Assembly (NCBI RefSeq): GCF_900215605.1
Contig: NZ_OBEL01000005.1
Coordinates: 248,001 to 312,000 of the forward strand
Reading direction: 5' to 3'
Source of the DNA: Cohaesibacter gelatinilyticus
Lineage (GTDB): Bacteria > Pseudomonadota > Alphaproteobacteria > Rhizobiales > Cohaesibacteraceae
DNA: 64,000 nt
The translations under genes and the position numbers were made by a program. Positions 9,833 to 18,901 of this stretch are shown piece after piece; position 1 is the stretch's first letter; the number at the start of each line of letters is the position of its first letter. The notes below the pieces were generated by a model. The model saw nothing but the letters and a program-made list of their open reading frames with translations, was not told where the DNA came from and made no database searches.

Positions 9833-10105
9833 ATGATCATCTGCCATTGCAATCATATCACCGATCACGAAATACGTGAGATCGCACAGAAACTGGCGGA
9901 CGAAAATCCTGGTAAGCCTCTAAGATCAAACCAGATCTATCGCGGACGTGGATGCAAGGCCAAATGTGGATGTTGCCGCCCGATGATTGAGGCACTTCTG
10001 CTGGATCTTGGCCATGAAGTGACCATAGCGCATCGTGAAGATCTGGACCGTTTGCGGCAAAGACGCTTTACAGCTGCACCCAACGATTGTCCGGGTTTTT
10101 CATGA
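9833..10105 (+). CDS. bfd: Bacterioferritin-associated ferredoxin (Bfd-like)
   Basis: A 90-residue (2Fe-2S)-binding protein. Cysteines C4 and C6 (MIICHC) and the cluster C41, C45, C47, C48 (GCKAKCGCC) supply the Bfd arrangement CxC...CxxC. In known systems Bfd reduces the iron core of bacterioferritin so that iron is released, which matches the bfr gene 260 bases downstream. ATG 9833 is chosen because the family opens with MIICHCN; a longer frame from 9785 adds unrelated residues. The tail after about residue 60 is longer than in E. coli Bfd. Confidence 0.88.
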   Translation: MIICHCNHITDHEIREIAQKLADENPGKPLRSNQIYRGRGCKAKCGCCRPMIEALLLDLGHEVTIAHREDLDRLRQRRFTAAPNDCPGFS

Positions 10106-10274
10106 ATTTTTCGGATTGCTTCCAAGGCCAGCTATCGAAAAGAGTTTGAGAATACGGATTTGCATATTCAGGAGGCGTTATCTCCAAGGATTTCAATCAC
10201 GTTTGCTACGCTTGGTTGATACTGGCAGCGTATTTTCTCGTAAATGCATTGACCTTAACATCCAATAAGATTAG

Positions 10275-10291
10275 TTTAGAATTATTCTAAT
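10275..10291 (+). promoter_or_regulatory. Irr box (iron control element) before bfr
   Basis: TTTAGAA-TTA-TTCTAAT matches the ICE consensus TTTAGAA-N3-TTCTAAA bound by Irr in Hyphomicrobiales, with one mismatch in the last base. It lies 75 bases before the bfr start. Irr represses bfr when iron is scarce in studied rhizobia and Brucella; applying that here is inference from site and position. Confidence 0.75.
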
Positions 10292-10366
10292 TTACGAATC
10301 TTGAGCGAAAGCGGCGTAGGCCAACGGGTTCGTGCTAAATAAAACAGACATTGAAAGAGGACCGTC

Positions 10367-10852
10367 ATGAAGGGTGATTCAAAGGTAATTGAATTTTTGA
10401 ACAAGGCTCTGCGCCATGAGCTGACCGCAGTGAACCAGTATTGGCTGCACTATCGCCTGCTGGATGATTGGGGTTACACGAAAATGGCTGCCAAATGGCG
10501 TGAAGAATCCATCGAGGAAATGCAACATGCAGACAAGTTGATTGAGCGTATTCTTTTCCTTGAAGGTCATCCAAACTTGCAGCAGCTTGATCCGCTGATG
10601 ATTGGCCAGTCTATTTCAGAAATTCTGGACAGTGATCTGAAGGCTGAAATCTCTGCCCGTGAATTGTATATGGAAGCGCGCAAGGCTTGCAATGAGGCGG
10701 GTGATTTCATGTCCATGAAGCTGTTTGAAGAATTGATTGGTGATGAAGAAGGTCACATCGATTTCCTGGAAACCCAGCTGAATCTGCTTGCCCAGCTGGG
10801 CAACGAGAAATATGCTCAACTACAGGCCGAAGATGCTGGTGCTGGCGATTAA
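10367..10852 (+). CDS. bfr: Bacterioferritin
   Basis: Haem-containing 24-subunit iron store, 161 residues, the normal length. All six di-iron ferroxidase ligands stand at the standard positions: E18, E51, H54, E94, E127 and H130. The haem ligand M52 is also present ([10 protein letters not shown]). The start follows GAGGACCGTC. An Irr box lies 75 bases upstream, the Bfd-type ferredoxin gene precedes it on the same strand, and a strong terminator follows. Confidence 0.97.
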   Translation: MKGDSKVIEFLNKALRHELTAVNQYWLHYRLLDDWGYTKMAAKWREESIEEMQHADKLIERILFLEGHPNLQQLDPLMIGQSISEILDSDLKAEISARELYMEARKACNEAGDFMSMKLFEELIGDEEGHIDFLETQLNLLAQLGNEKYAQLQAEDAGAGD

Positions 10853-10873
10853 GGTCTGGCATCCTGATAGATC

Positions 10874-10909
10874 AAAGCCTCGCATTGGGAACGATGCGAG
10901 GCTTTTTTT
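10874..10909 (+). terminator. Terminator after bfr
   Basis: A 12-bp perfect stem, 10874-10885 with 10894-10905, an 8-base loop and a T tract to 10909. Confidence 0.9.
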
Positions 10910-11074
10910 GTATCCATGCCTAGGCATTTACCCTGATCTTGGAAAAGGCCTGAAAAGGTCGCAATTTCCCCAATCTCACCGTTCACTCAAAGGAATGTGA
11001 ATTGACGGCGTGACGACAAAGCTGAAACAAAGGCAGAAATGTTTCTCGATACCGAACAACATAAAGGATTTGCA

Positions 11075-12370
11075 ATGGTTTCCCGCTCAATGAATGTCAG
11101 CTCATCTGATATCAAACGCTCCAGGATTAGCCGCCGGCATTTACTGGCTGGATTGTCTGGTCTTGCATTGGGTACCATGCTGGTAGCAAGTCCGCTCGCT
11201 CTGGCGGATGGTCACGCCAATCTGATATCTGCAAAAGACTGGGCCATGGTTCAGGACGTCGCCAAAGGCCAGACAGTCTATTGGCATGCCTGGGGCGGCG
11301 GCGATCGCATCAATGACTATATTGCCTGGATTGGCGATGAGGTGAAGAAACAATATGGCGTAACGCTCAAGCATGTCAAAGTGAGTGACACTGCCAACGT
11401 TGTCAGTCAGGTGGTAGCAGAGAAAGCTGCAGGTAAGGATAAAGGCGGTTCGGTTGATCTGGTTTGGATCAATGGCGAGAATTTCGCCTCCATGAAGGAA
11501 AAAGGTCTGCTTTTGCCGCAAGCTTGGGCACCGGATCTGCCCAATTATCGATATGCAGATATCAAGGGAAAGCCGACCCTGACCACAGACTTTACCGTGC
11601 CAACAGATGGTCTTGAAAGTCCTTGGGGTATGGCTCAACTATCCTTCTATTACGATAGCGCAGTGACCAAAGATCTTCCGAAGTCTGCAACCGCCTTGCT
11701 TGATTGGGCCAAGAAGAATCCCGGTCGTTTTGCTTATCCAAAACCACCAGATTTCATCGGCTCGACTTTCCTGAAGCAGATCGCATTGGAACTGGCACCG
11801 GATGCTACCGTTCTGTCCAAACAGGTTACGGAAGAAACTTACAAAGCAGTGTCCGAAAAGCTGTTTGCCTATCTTGATGAACTCAACCCGGTTCTCTGGC
11901 GCAAGGGCAAGGCATTTCCTGAAAATGTCACAAGCTTGAAAACCATGCTCGCCGACAGTGAGATTGATATCGCTTTTACCTTCAATCCTGGCTCTGCTTC
12001 TTCTGCAATTGCAAATAATGAGTTGCCAGGCAGTGTGCGTTCCTTCGTGTTTGAGAATGGTACCATCGGCAACAGCCATTTCGTGGCCATTCCCTATAAC
12101 GCAAATGCCAAGGCTGGTGCCTTCATTGTCGCTAACTTCCTGCTGTCGCCTGAGGCACAGGCACGCAAGCAAGATCCAAATGTCTGGGGTGATCCGACCG
12201 TTTTGAACATAGCGAGCCTGAAAAGTGAAGACAAAGCGCGTTTTGATACACTGGACTTGGGTGTTGCTACTCTGAAGCCGGAGGAGTTTGGTCAGGCATT
12301 GCCAGAGCCTCATGCCAGCTGGATGGAGCGTATCGAGAAGGATTGGACCAAGCGTTACGGGGCCCAGTAA
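11075..12370 (+). CDS. YnjB-like ABC transporter substrate-binding protein
   Basis: Periplasmic solute-binding protein of about 431 residues, resembling E. coli YnjB. The N terminus carries a Tat-type leader: twin arginines in ISRRHLLAGLSG, then a hydrophobic run ending in PLALA. Mature sequence includes VYWHAWGGG and DLVWINGENF. ATG 11075 is chosen for AAAGGA six bases upstream; a longer frame from 11039 adds 12 residues without a site. It begins a three-gene importer with the permease and ATPase downstream, separated by an attenuator-like hairpin. The substrate of YnjBCD is not established; a thiamine-like or metal role is only speculation. Confidence 0.85.
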   Translation: MVSRSMNVSSSDIKRSRISRRHLLAGLSGLALGTMLVASPLALADGHANLISAKDWAMVQDVAKGQTVYWHAWGGGDRINDYIAWIGDEVKKQYGVTLKHVKVSDTANVVSQVVAEKAAGKDKGGSVDLVWINGENFASMKEKGLLLPQAWAPDLPNYRYADIKGKPTLTTDFTVPTDGLESPWGMAQLSFYYDSAVTKDLPKSATALLDWAKKNPGRFAYPKPPDFIGSTFLKQIALELAPDATVLSKQVTEETYKAVSEKLFAYLDELNPVLWRKGKAFPENVTSLKTMLADSEIDIAFTFNPGSASSAIANNELPGSVRSFVFENGTIGNSHFVAIPYNANAKAGAFIVANFLLSPEAQARKQDPNVWGDPTVLNIASLKSEDKARFDTLDLGVATLKPEEFGQALPEPHASWMERIEKDWTKRYGAQ

Positions 12371-12411
12371 TTTGTTGCCTTTCATAACTGTCGAATAGCT
12401 GGACTGAATTT

Positions 12412-12447
12412 GAACCCGATGGCCCATTCCAACCGGCTATCGGGTTT
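12412..12447 (+). terminator. Attenuator-like hairpin between binding protein and permease
   Basis: Stem 12413-12424 pairs with 12435-12446 (12 bp, one G-U) with a 10-base loop, followed by only three T. Such partial terminators after binding-protein genes usually keep the permease at a lower level than the binding protein. Confidence 0.6.
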
Positions 12448-12525
12448 CGATTTACCCTGTCAGAAGAGTGTGTTCGGCGCTAAGCTGAAACTAGATGAGA
12501 AGATCTGAAAAGGATCAAAAGGCTC

Positions 12526-14211
12526 TTGCTTCAATTTGCACCCATGTTGGCTGTTGGCCTTATGCTAGGGCCAATTCTGTTCGGCCTTGCTGGCTCACTG
12601 GCTCCAGCCTTTGGCTTTTTGCCAGCATTGGGCGGGGAAGAAGTGACAATCGGTCATTTTGCAAGATTGTGGCAAACACCGGGATTGTCCGGCTCCATTT
12701 GGTTGAGCCTCTCGTCAGGACTGATCACGACATTCTTGTCCCTAAGTCTGGTCGTGATGCTGATCAGTGCCTGGAGTGGCACTCGCTTTTTCTCCTTCAT
12801 TCAGCTTCTGATTTCACCACTTTTATCGATCCCTCATGCTGCGACGGCATTCGGGCTCGCTTTTCTGCTGGCACCTTCTGGGTGGATCGTTCGCTTTCTG
12901 TCGCCAGAACTGACTGGTTGGACACGTCCGCCTGATTGGCTCTTTCCAAAAGATCCGGAAGGCCTGGCTTTGATTGCAGGTCTTGCGACCAAGGAATTGC
13001 CGTTCCTGCTTCTGGTGACCTTGGCCGCCTTGCCACAAGTGGATGCTGTACGCAATGCAAGGGTTGCCCAGACTCTTGGCTATGGTCCGATGGCAAGTTG
13101 GTTATTCGCGGTCTGGCCACGTCTCTACAAACAAATAAGGTTGCCGGTTTTTGCCGTCATAGCCTACGCAACATCTGTAGTGGATGTTGCCCTCATTCTT
13201 GGCCCAACCAATCCTCCGACCTTGGCGGTCCAACTGGTGCGCTGGATGTCTGATCCGGATCTGCAATATCGCTTTCTGGCGTCTGCCGGGGCGATTCTAC
13301 AGTTGTTTGTGACCTTGGCTGCTTTGGCGGTCTGGTGGCTGGGCGAAAAACTGACCGCAACCCTTTTCAAAGCTCTTGTCGGCGGTGGCTGGCGTTTCCA
13401 GCGTGATGCAGCTTGGCGGTTGGCCTCGGGAACCTTGGTTCTTATCGTCATTCTCTCTCTTATTCTGGGATTGGCGGGCTTGCTTGTCTGGTCATTTGCC
13501 GGTTTCTGGCGCTTCCCAGAAAGTTTGCCACAGGCTTTCACTCTGAAAAGTTGGATCAAGCAATTGCCAATGCTTGCCGAACCATTGCTGAACTCTATTG
13601 GCATCGGATTGCTGGCCGCTATTATTGCCCTTGTGATCACGCTGCTTTGTCTGGAACAGGAAACGAGAGCTGGCCAGAAGGCCGGGGAGGGGGCGTTGAC
13701 GCTCCTCTATATTCCATTGATCATTCCGCAAGTTGCTTTTCTCTTTGGACTGCAATTGCTGTTCTTGTTGTTGGGATGGGAGCATTCGGCTCTGGGCCTA
13801 CTGCTCTCTCATCTGGTCTTCGTATTGCCCTATGTCTTCTTGTCGTTGGGTGACCCGTGGCGACATTTTGAGCCTCGCTATGCGCAACTGGCAGCAAGCC
13901 TTGGTGCTCAGCCTTGGAAAATTTTCTTCCGTATTCGCTTGCCACTTCTCCTACGACCTATCATGACAGCGGCAGCTGTGGGATTTGCAGTATCCATCGG
14001 TCAATATCTGGCAACTGTGCTGATTGGTGGCGGCAGATGGGAAACGATCACGACAGAAGCCGTTGCGCTCTCATCCGGCGGTAACAGGCGCATCATCGGG
14101 ATTTATGCCATTATGCAAATGATCCTGCCATTCGTGGGCTTTGCCTTGGCCATTGCATTGCCTGCTTGGATCCACCGTAACCGGCGTGATATGAGCCCGC
14201 ATCATCATTAG
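12526..14211 (+). CDS. YnjC-like ABC transporter permease
   Basis: Fused double permease of about 561 residues with two binding-protein-dependent transport halves and about 12 membrane segments. The EAA-type cytoplasmic loops are near 13060-13120 (ARVAQTLGYGPMASWLF) and 13890-13960 (AASLGAQPWKIFFRIRLP). The start is unclear: TTG 12526 lies three bases after AAAAGG, ATG 12544 lacks a site, and the preceding in-frame stop is at 12496. The basic sequence KRIKRLLLQFAP just before suggests the real N terminus may lie a few codons upstream, at a non-ATG codon. Confidence 0.85.
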   Translation: MLQFAPMLAVGLMLGPILFGLAGSLAPAFGFLPALGGEEVTIGHFARLWQTPGLSGSIWLSLSSGLITTFLSLSLVVMLISAWSGTRFFSFIQLLISPLLSIPHAATAFGLAFLLAPSGWIVRFLSPELTGWTRPPDWLFPKDPEGLALIAGLATKELPFLLLVTLAALPQVDAVRNARVAQTLGYGPMASWLFAVWPRLYKQIRLPVFAVIAYATSVVDVALILGPTNPPTLAVQLVRWMSDPDLQYRFLASAGAILQLFVTLAALAVWWLGEKLTATLFKALVGGGWRFQRDAAWRLASGTLVLIVILSLILGLAGLLVWSFAGFWRFPESLPQAFTLKSWIKQLPMLAEPLLNSIGIGLLAAIIALVITLLCLEQETRAGQKAGEGALTLLYIPLIIPQVAFLFGLQLLFLLLGWEHSALGLLLSHLVFVLPYVFLSLGDPWRHFEPRYAQLAASLGAQPWKIFFRIRLPLLLRPIMTAAAVGFAVSIGQYLATVLIGGGRWETITTEAVALSSGGNRRIIGIYAIMQMILPFVGFALAIALPAWIHRNRRDMSPHHH

Positions 14212-14229
14212 CCCGTTGGAAAGAAGAGC

Positions 14230-14934
14230 ATGACCCAATCAGAAACATTCGATATGATCGATCCTTCCATCGCGACAGAAATGGTGCAGGACAAGCTGGT
14301 TGCTTCCGGTTTGCAACTCAGCCAGATCGACATTGCTCTGGATGGCAAGTCCTTGTTGTCGGTCTCACTGGATGTGAAACCCGGTCAGATTGCTACCATC
14401 ATGGGTCCTTCGGGGTCTGGAAAATCTACCTTGCTTGCCTATATCGGTGGTTTCCTGGCATCAGAATTCAAGGCTTCAGGTAAGGTAATGCTGAATGGCT
14501 GCGATATCTGCGCGCTGCCAGCCCATGAGCGAAAGATTGGCATCCTCTTTCAGGATCCGTTGCTCTTTCCTCATCTCTCTGTTGGCCAGAACCTGCTCTT
14601 TGGTCTCGCGAAGGATGCGCGGGGGAGCGAGCGGAAAGAGCGGGTTTGTGCCACGCTGAAAGATATCAATTTAGCTGATTTTTATGATCGGGATCCAGCA
14701 ACGCTTTCCGGTGGTCAGAAAGCACGGGTGGCACTGGCCCGGGTTCTACTCTCACAGCCGCAAGCGTTGCTGCTGGATGAGCCATTCTCCAAACTCGATG
14801 CATCATTACGCGCGCAAATGCGTCAATGGGTGTTTGATAAGGCAAAAGCACAAGGTGTTCCAATTCTGCTCGTCACCCACGATGAGGAAGATGCCAAAGC
14901 CGCAGCCGGGCCTTTGATTGATCTCGGGCGGTAA
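14230..14934 (+). CDS. YnjD-like ABC transporter ATP-binding protein
   Basis: The 234-residue ATPase of the importer. Walker A GPSGSGKST, Q-loop FQDPLLFPHLS, signature LSGGQKARVALAR, Walker B ALLLDEPF and the switch His in LLVTHDEEDA are all visible. The stop of the permease is 18 bases upstream, with GAAAGAAGAG before the ATG. It completes a binding protein-permease-ATPase operon in the order of E. coli ynjBCD. Confidence 0.9.
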   Translation: MTQSETFDMIDPSIATEMVQDKLVASGLQLSQIDIALDGKSLLSVSLDVKPGQIATIMGPSGSGKSTLLAYIGGFLASEFKASGKVMLNGCDICALPAHERKIGILFQDPLLFPHLSVGQNLLFGLAKDARGSERKERVCATLKDINLADFYDRDPATLSGGQKARVALARVLLSQPQALLLDEPFSKLDASLRAQMRQWVFDKAKAQGVPILLVTHDEEDAKAAAGPLIDLGR

Positions 14935-15009
14935 GCCGAGGCGCGATCCGAACACGAAACAGACAATCTTTTTCCTTGCTTTGTGAAAGGCAGACGGGTA
15001 GGCGAGGTT

Positions 15010-17469
15010 ATGGCCGAAATATCTTTACCTCAATTGCCCATTCTGGAAGCACTTCCTGCATTGAAAACATCGATGCTGGACGGCAACAAGGCAGTACTGA
15101 TTGCTCCTCCTGGAGCTGGTAAAACGACGTGTGTTCCGCTTGCCTTGCTGAATGAGCCATGGCGCAAGGAAGAAGACGGCAAAATTATCATGCTGGAGCC
15201 GCGCCGTTTGGCTGCCAAGGCGTCCGCCCGCCGCATGGCGTCGATGCTTGGTGAGAAGTCGGGAGAGCGTGTCGGCTATAGAGTGCGCATGGAAAGCCGT
15301 GTCTCCGCCAAAACCCGCATTGAAGTGGTAACGGAGGGCGTCTTTGCACGCATGATCGTTGAAGATCCATCGCTGGATGGGGTTGCAGCTATTCTCTTCG
15401 ATGAATTCCATGAACGTAATCTTGATGGCGACAAGAGCCTTGCTTTTGCTTTGGATGCACAGGAAGCTCTTCGCGATGATCTGCGTATCTTGGTCATGTC
15501 GGCCACGCTGGACGGTGGACGGGTGTCTTCCATGCTGAGTGACGCACCAGTGATTGAAAGCATGGGGCGGGCTTTTCCGGTTGAAGCACGCTACCGACCG
15601 CGCAAGCCAAGAGATCGTCTGGAAGATGGCGTTTGCACCACTATTCTGGAAGCAATCGCAGAAGAGCAAGGATCTGTTTTGGTATTCTTGCCCGGCCAAG
15701 CGGAGATCATGCGCGTGAATGATCGATTGAGCGGCAAAATCCCAAAAGAATGTTTGCTCGCCCCACTTTTCGGTGCAATGGAAGGTCGAGAGCAGGATCG
15801 AGCCATTCAACCTGCACCGTCGGGACAGCGTAAGATTGTTCTCGCAACGTCCATTGCCGAGACGTCACTGACAATCGAAGGGGTGCGCATTATTGTCGAT
15901 AGCGGCCTGGTTCGACGTCCGCATTTTGAGCCCGGATTGGGTCTGTCGAGACTTGAAACGGTGCGTGTTTCGCGCGCCAGCGCAGAGCAGCGCCAAGGTC
16001 GCGCTGGGCGAACCGAGCCCGGTATCTGTTATCGCTTATGGGACAAAGGCCAGATGGCAGCGCTTCCTGCTTTCGAGCCACCCGAAATACTGCAAACCGA
16101 TCTGTCTCGCCTGGTACTTGATCTTGCCGTTTGGGGAGAGAGGGATCCAGAGAACCTGCGTTGGCTTGATTTACCTCCAAAAGCCGGTTGGATTGAGGCG
16201 GTCAAACTGTTGCAATCTTTGGGCGCATTGGATGAGGAAGGTAGTCTGACCGATCACGGCAAACAGCTCGCTCGGCTTCCTGTTCCTCCACGCCTCGGCC
16301 ATATGATTGTTACGGCAACGGGAGAGGGTTACGAATATCTCGCCTGTCTGATCGCTGCGTTACTGAGTGAAGGCGGGCGTTTACGTCACAATGACCTGCG
16401 CCGCCTGTTGCAGGATTTACAATCAAACCGGTTGAACAATGCCAAACAGATCAAATCTCTCGCCAAACGCTGGATGAGTGGTAAGCCAGCAGGGTCAGTT
16501 AGAATTGAGGAAGCGGGCCGTATTCTGGCGCTCGCCTATCCTGATCGCGTTGCGATGCGACGCGGTGCAAAGGGGGGCTATCTGCTGGCTTCTGGCCGTG
16601 GTGGAATACTGCAAGAAGATGATCCTCTCAATGCCAACCAGTTTCTGGTGGTTGCAGATTTGCAGGGCGCTGCCAGTAAGGCGCGCATAACCTTGGCGAC
16701 ACCGATCACCAGATCCGAGATCGAAGCCGAGCTTGGTCATCATTTTGAAGAACGAGAGCAGGTCGAGTTCGACAGGCAGAGCAATAGCGTGCGGGCACGC
16801 CAACAGCTCTGTCTTGGCAAAGTGGTACTGGAAGAGAAAAAGCTCAAGAACCCATCGCCCGAAGCGCTGCAGACAGCCTTGATTGATGCCATTCGCCGCA
16901 AAGGTACGAAAGCGCTTCCTTTCACCAAGGAACTGGAACGTTGGCGAGGGCGCGTTCTATTTGCATCTACACGAGAAGAGGGCTGGCCAGATTTTTCAGA
17001 TCAGGCTCTCCTCGACACACTGGAAGATTGGTTGCAGCCATTCCTTGCCGGGAAAATGGCTGTCGACGAGCTGACATCTGGGGATTTGAAGGTAGCCTTG
17101 CAGGCACAATTGCCTTACGAGAAGCTGTCCGGTTTGGATGATTTGTTGCCAAGCCACTTCGTTGTACCCACAGGTTCCAAAATTCCAATCGACTATGCGG
17201 AGCAGAATGGTCCGGTGCTGGCCGTACGTGTGCAGGAACTGTTTGGCTTGGATCAGCATCCCACGATTCTGAACGGACAGATCCCGCTGCTTCTGCATTT
17301 GCTCTCTCCGGCTCAACGCCCAATACAGGTGACGAGAGACCTACCTGGCTTTTGGCGGGGAAGCTGGAAAGAGGTCAAGGCAGATATGAAGGGGCAATAT
17401 CCAAAGCATGTTTGGCCTGATGATCCCCTGGCAGCAGAAGCAACAAGAAGAGTAAAGCCTCGGAAATAA
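15010..17469 (+). CDS. hrpB: ATP-dependent helicase HrpB
   Basis: A DEAH-family superfamily 2 helicase of about 819 residues, the usual HrpB length. Motif I is APPGAGKTT (15103-15129), motif II DEFHERN (15400-15420), motif III SATLDGG and motif VI QRQGRAGR (about 15990-16010), followed by the HA2-like and HrpB C-terminal regions. The cellular role of HrpB is poorly defined in most bacteria. ATG 15010 (MAEISLPQ) follows AGGCGAGG; GTG 14983 is a longer alternative. It starts 75 bases after the ATPase gene and may be read from the same promoter. Confidence 0.95.
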   Translation: MAEISLPQLPILEALPALKTSMLDGNKAVLIAPPGAGKTTCVPLALLNEPWRKEEDGKIIMLEPRRLAAKASARRMASMLGEKSGERVGYRVRMESRVSAKTRIEVVTEGVFARMIVEDPSLDGVAAILFDEFHERNLDGDKSLAFALDAQEALRDDLRILVMSATLDGGRVSSMLSDAPVIESMGRAFPVEARYRPRKPRDRLEDGVCTTILEAIAEEQGSVLVFLPGQAEIMRVNDRLSGKIPKECLLAPLFGAMEGREQDRAIQPAPSGQRKIVLATSIAETSLTIEGVRIIVDSGLVRRPHFEPGLGLSRLETVRVSRASAEQRQGRAGRTEPGICYRLWDKGQMAALPAFEPPEILQTDLSRLVLDLAVWGERDPENLRWLDLPPKAGWIEAVKLLQSLGALDEEGSLTDHGKQLARLPVPPRLGHMIVTATGEGYEYLACLIAALLSEGGRLRHNDLRRLLQDLQSNRLNNAKQIKSLAKRWMSGKPAGSVRIEEAGRILALAYPDRVAMRRGAKGGYLLASGRGGILQEDDPLNANQFLVVADLQGAASKARITLATPITRSEIEAELGHHFEEREQVEFDRQSNSVRARQQLCLGKVVLEEKKLKNPSPEALQTALIDAIRRKGTKALPFTKELERWRGRVLFASTREEGWPDFSDQALLDTLEDWLQPFLAGKMAVDELTSGDLKVALQAQLPYEKLSGLDDLLPSHFVVPTGSKIPIDYAEQNGPVLAVRVQELFGLDQHPTILNGQIPLLLHLLSPAQRPIQVTRDLPGFWRGSWKEVKADMKGQYPKHVWPDDPLAAEATRRVKPRK

Positions 17470-17605
17470 GAGGGCGATTGGGACCTGATCTATAGGTTAT
17501 CAACTGAAAAAGAGTCGCAGGATTTACCGGAAAGATGATGCCTATTTTAGGTCAAAAATTGTGCATCTGTGCGAATTTAAAGATCAAATGATAGCATTTC
17601 AGCAG

Positions 17606-17629
17606 CGATATGAGCGTGAAATCATATCG
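17606..17629. promoter_or_regulatory. Inverted repeat, possible operator
   Basis: CGATATGA (17606-17613) and TCATATCG (17622-17629) are perfect complements with an 8-base spacer. The size suits a dimeric repressor. It is about 275 bases before the BMP start, so it matters only if the promoter is far upstream. Confidence 0.35.
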
Positions 17630-17795
17630 GTGAGGTGCAAATTTATTGCTCAAAACCGCCAAATCATTCTCTCTTACGCAAAAAACAACAAAAATCATTC
17701 CTCCATGGTGGAAATCAAAGATTCTGGCTGCAAAGAGCGCTAGACCGTGCAAGACTAAGGTTGAAGTTTGGGCCGTATTGTTTTTGGGTGAACTG

Positions 17796-17822
17796 ACAGA
17801 TCTTGCGAGTCGATCGATCTGT
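17796..17822. promoter_or_regulatory. Second inverted repeat before the BMP gene
   Basis: ACAGATC (17796-17802) and GATCTGT (17816-17822) are perfect 7-base arms whose centres lie 20 bases apart, two helical turns, a spacing seen for repressor dimers. It ends 80 bases before the start codon, a plausible operator position. Confidence 0.35.
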
Positions 17823-17902
17823 ATAGGGCGCATAGGAGACGATATGGCTCCAATATCGATGATTATGGAAATAGAATCATAACATTTATGAAGGGGATGC
17901 TT

Positions 17903-18901
17903 ATGTTGCGTCAGTTTTTCGGTGCTGCAGCGCTTGCGACTATGATGGTTGCTGCGCCTTCGCTTGCTGCAGAAATCAAACCTGCTGTGGTCTATGACCT
18001 CGGTGGCAAGAATGACCAGTCATTCAACCAGTCCGCCTATGCAGGTGCTGATAAATACGCCAAAGACACAGGCACTGCCTACAAGGATTTCGAGCTTCAG
18101 AACGACACCCAGCGCGAGCAGGCCATGCGTCGTTTTGCCAAAAAAGGTCACGATCCGATTGTTGTGATCGGCTTCTCTCAGGCCGAAGCTCTGAAGAAAG
18201 TAGCGCCGGAATTCCCGAACACCAAATTTGCCATCATCGACATGGTTGTTGATCTGCCAAACGTGCGCTCTGTTGTGTTCAAGGAGCATGAAGGTTCCTA
18301 TCTGGTCGGTCTGTTGGCTGCCAAAGCTGCACAGTCTGACAAGGTCGGTTTCGTTGGCGGTATGGATATCCCGCTCATCCGTGCATTTGCTTGCGGCTAT
18401 AAGCAAGGTGCCAAAGCAGCCAATCCTAAAATTGAAGTGTTCGAAAACATGACTGGGACCACCGGCGCGGCATGGAATGATCCGGTGAAAGGTGGCGAGC
18501 TTGCAAAATCTCAGATCGACCGCGGTGCTGACGTTGTTTATCACGCAGCTGGCGGCACCGGCGCTGGCGTTCTGCAGGCAGCAGCAGATGCTGGCAAACT
18601 CGGCATCGGCGTTGACTCCAATCAGAATGGCATTCATCCGGGTAAAGTTCTGACTTCAATGGTCAAGCGCGTTGACGTTGCTGTTTACAATGCATTCAAA
18701 GATCTGGCTGATGACAAATGGTCCGCTGGCATCAATGTTCTGGGTTTGGCTGAAGATGGCGTTGCCTGGGCGGATGACAGCAACAACAAGCCTTTGATCT
18801 CTGATGATATGCGTGCCGCTGTCGAGCAGGCTACCAAAGACATCATTGCAGGCAAGATTGTTGTTCACGATTATCGTGCAGATAACACATGCCCATATTA
18901 A
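17903..18901 (+). CDS. BMP family nucleoside-binding protein of ABC transporter
   Basis: Periplasmic binding protein of the basic membrane protein (BMP/PnrA-Med) family, about 332 residues. The signal peptide MLRQFFGAAALATMMVAAPSLAA lacks a lipobox cysteine, so the mature protein is probably soluble, unlike PnrA lipoproteins. Family hallmarks are DLGGKNDQSFNQSAYAG near the N terminus and GVDSNQNG late. ATG 17903 has AAGGGG six bases upstream; ATG 17888 and 17897 are poorer. The ATPase, two permeases and nucleoside-degrading enzymes downstream indicate nucleosides as ligands. The following terminator would give it a separate high-level transcript. Confidence 0.92.
   Translation: MLRQFFGAAALATMMVAAPSLAAEIKPAVVYDLGGKNDQSFNQSAYAGADKYAKDTGTAYKDFELQNDTQREQAMRRFAKKGHDPIVVIGFSQAEALKKVAPEFPNTKFAIIDMVVDLPNVRSVVFKEHEGSYLVGLLAAKAAQSDKVGFVGGMDIPLIRAFACGYKQGAKAANPKIEVFENMTGTTGAAWNDPVKGGELAKSQIDRGADVVYHAAGGTGAGVLQAAADAGKLGIGVDSNQNGIHPGKVLTSMVKRVDVAVYNAFKDLADDKWSAGINVLGLAEDGVAWADDSNNKPLISDDMRAAVEQATKDIIAGKIVVHDYRADNTCPY

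Larger units (their letters stand above)
17470..17902. other. Leader region of the nucleoside operon
   Basis: 433 bases between hrpB and the BMP gene. It holds two clean inverted repeats, annotated separately at 17606-17629 and 17796-17822. No riboswitch was recognised. A 60-codon frame at 17561-17743 and a 78-codon frame at 17646-17882 lack ribosome sites and protein-like composition and are not called. Confidence 0.5.

Noticed and set aside
12495-12935. 146-codon frame overlapping the start of the YnjC-like gene
   Set aside because: Lies in another frame over a clear permease sequence; it is a shadow frame, though it begins with an ATG near the uncertain permease start.
17470-17545. ACCTGATCTATAGG resembles part of a TPP riboswitch core
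   Set aside because: The CTGAGA element and the rest of the conserved core are missing, and the neighbours are not thiamine genes.
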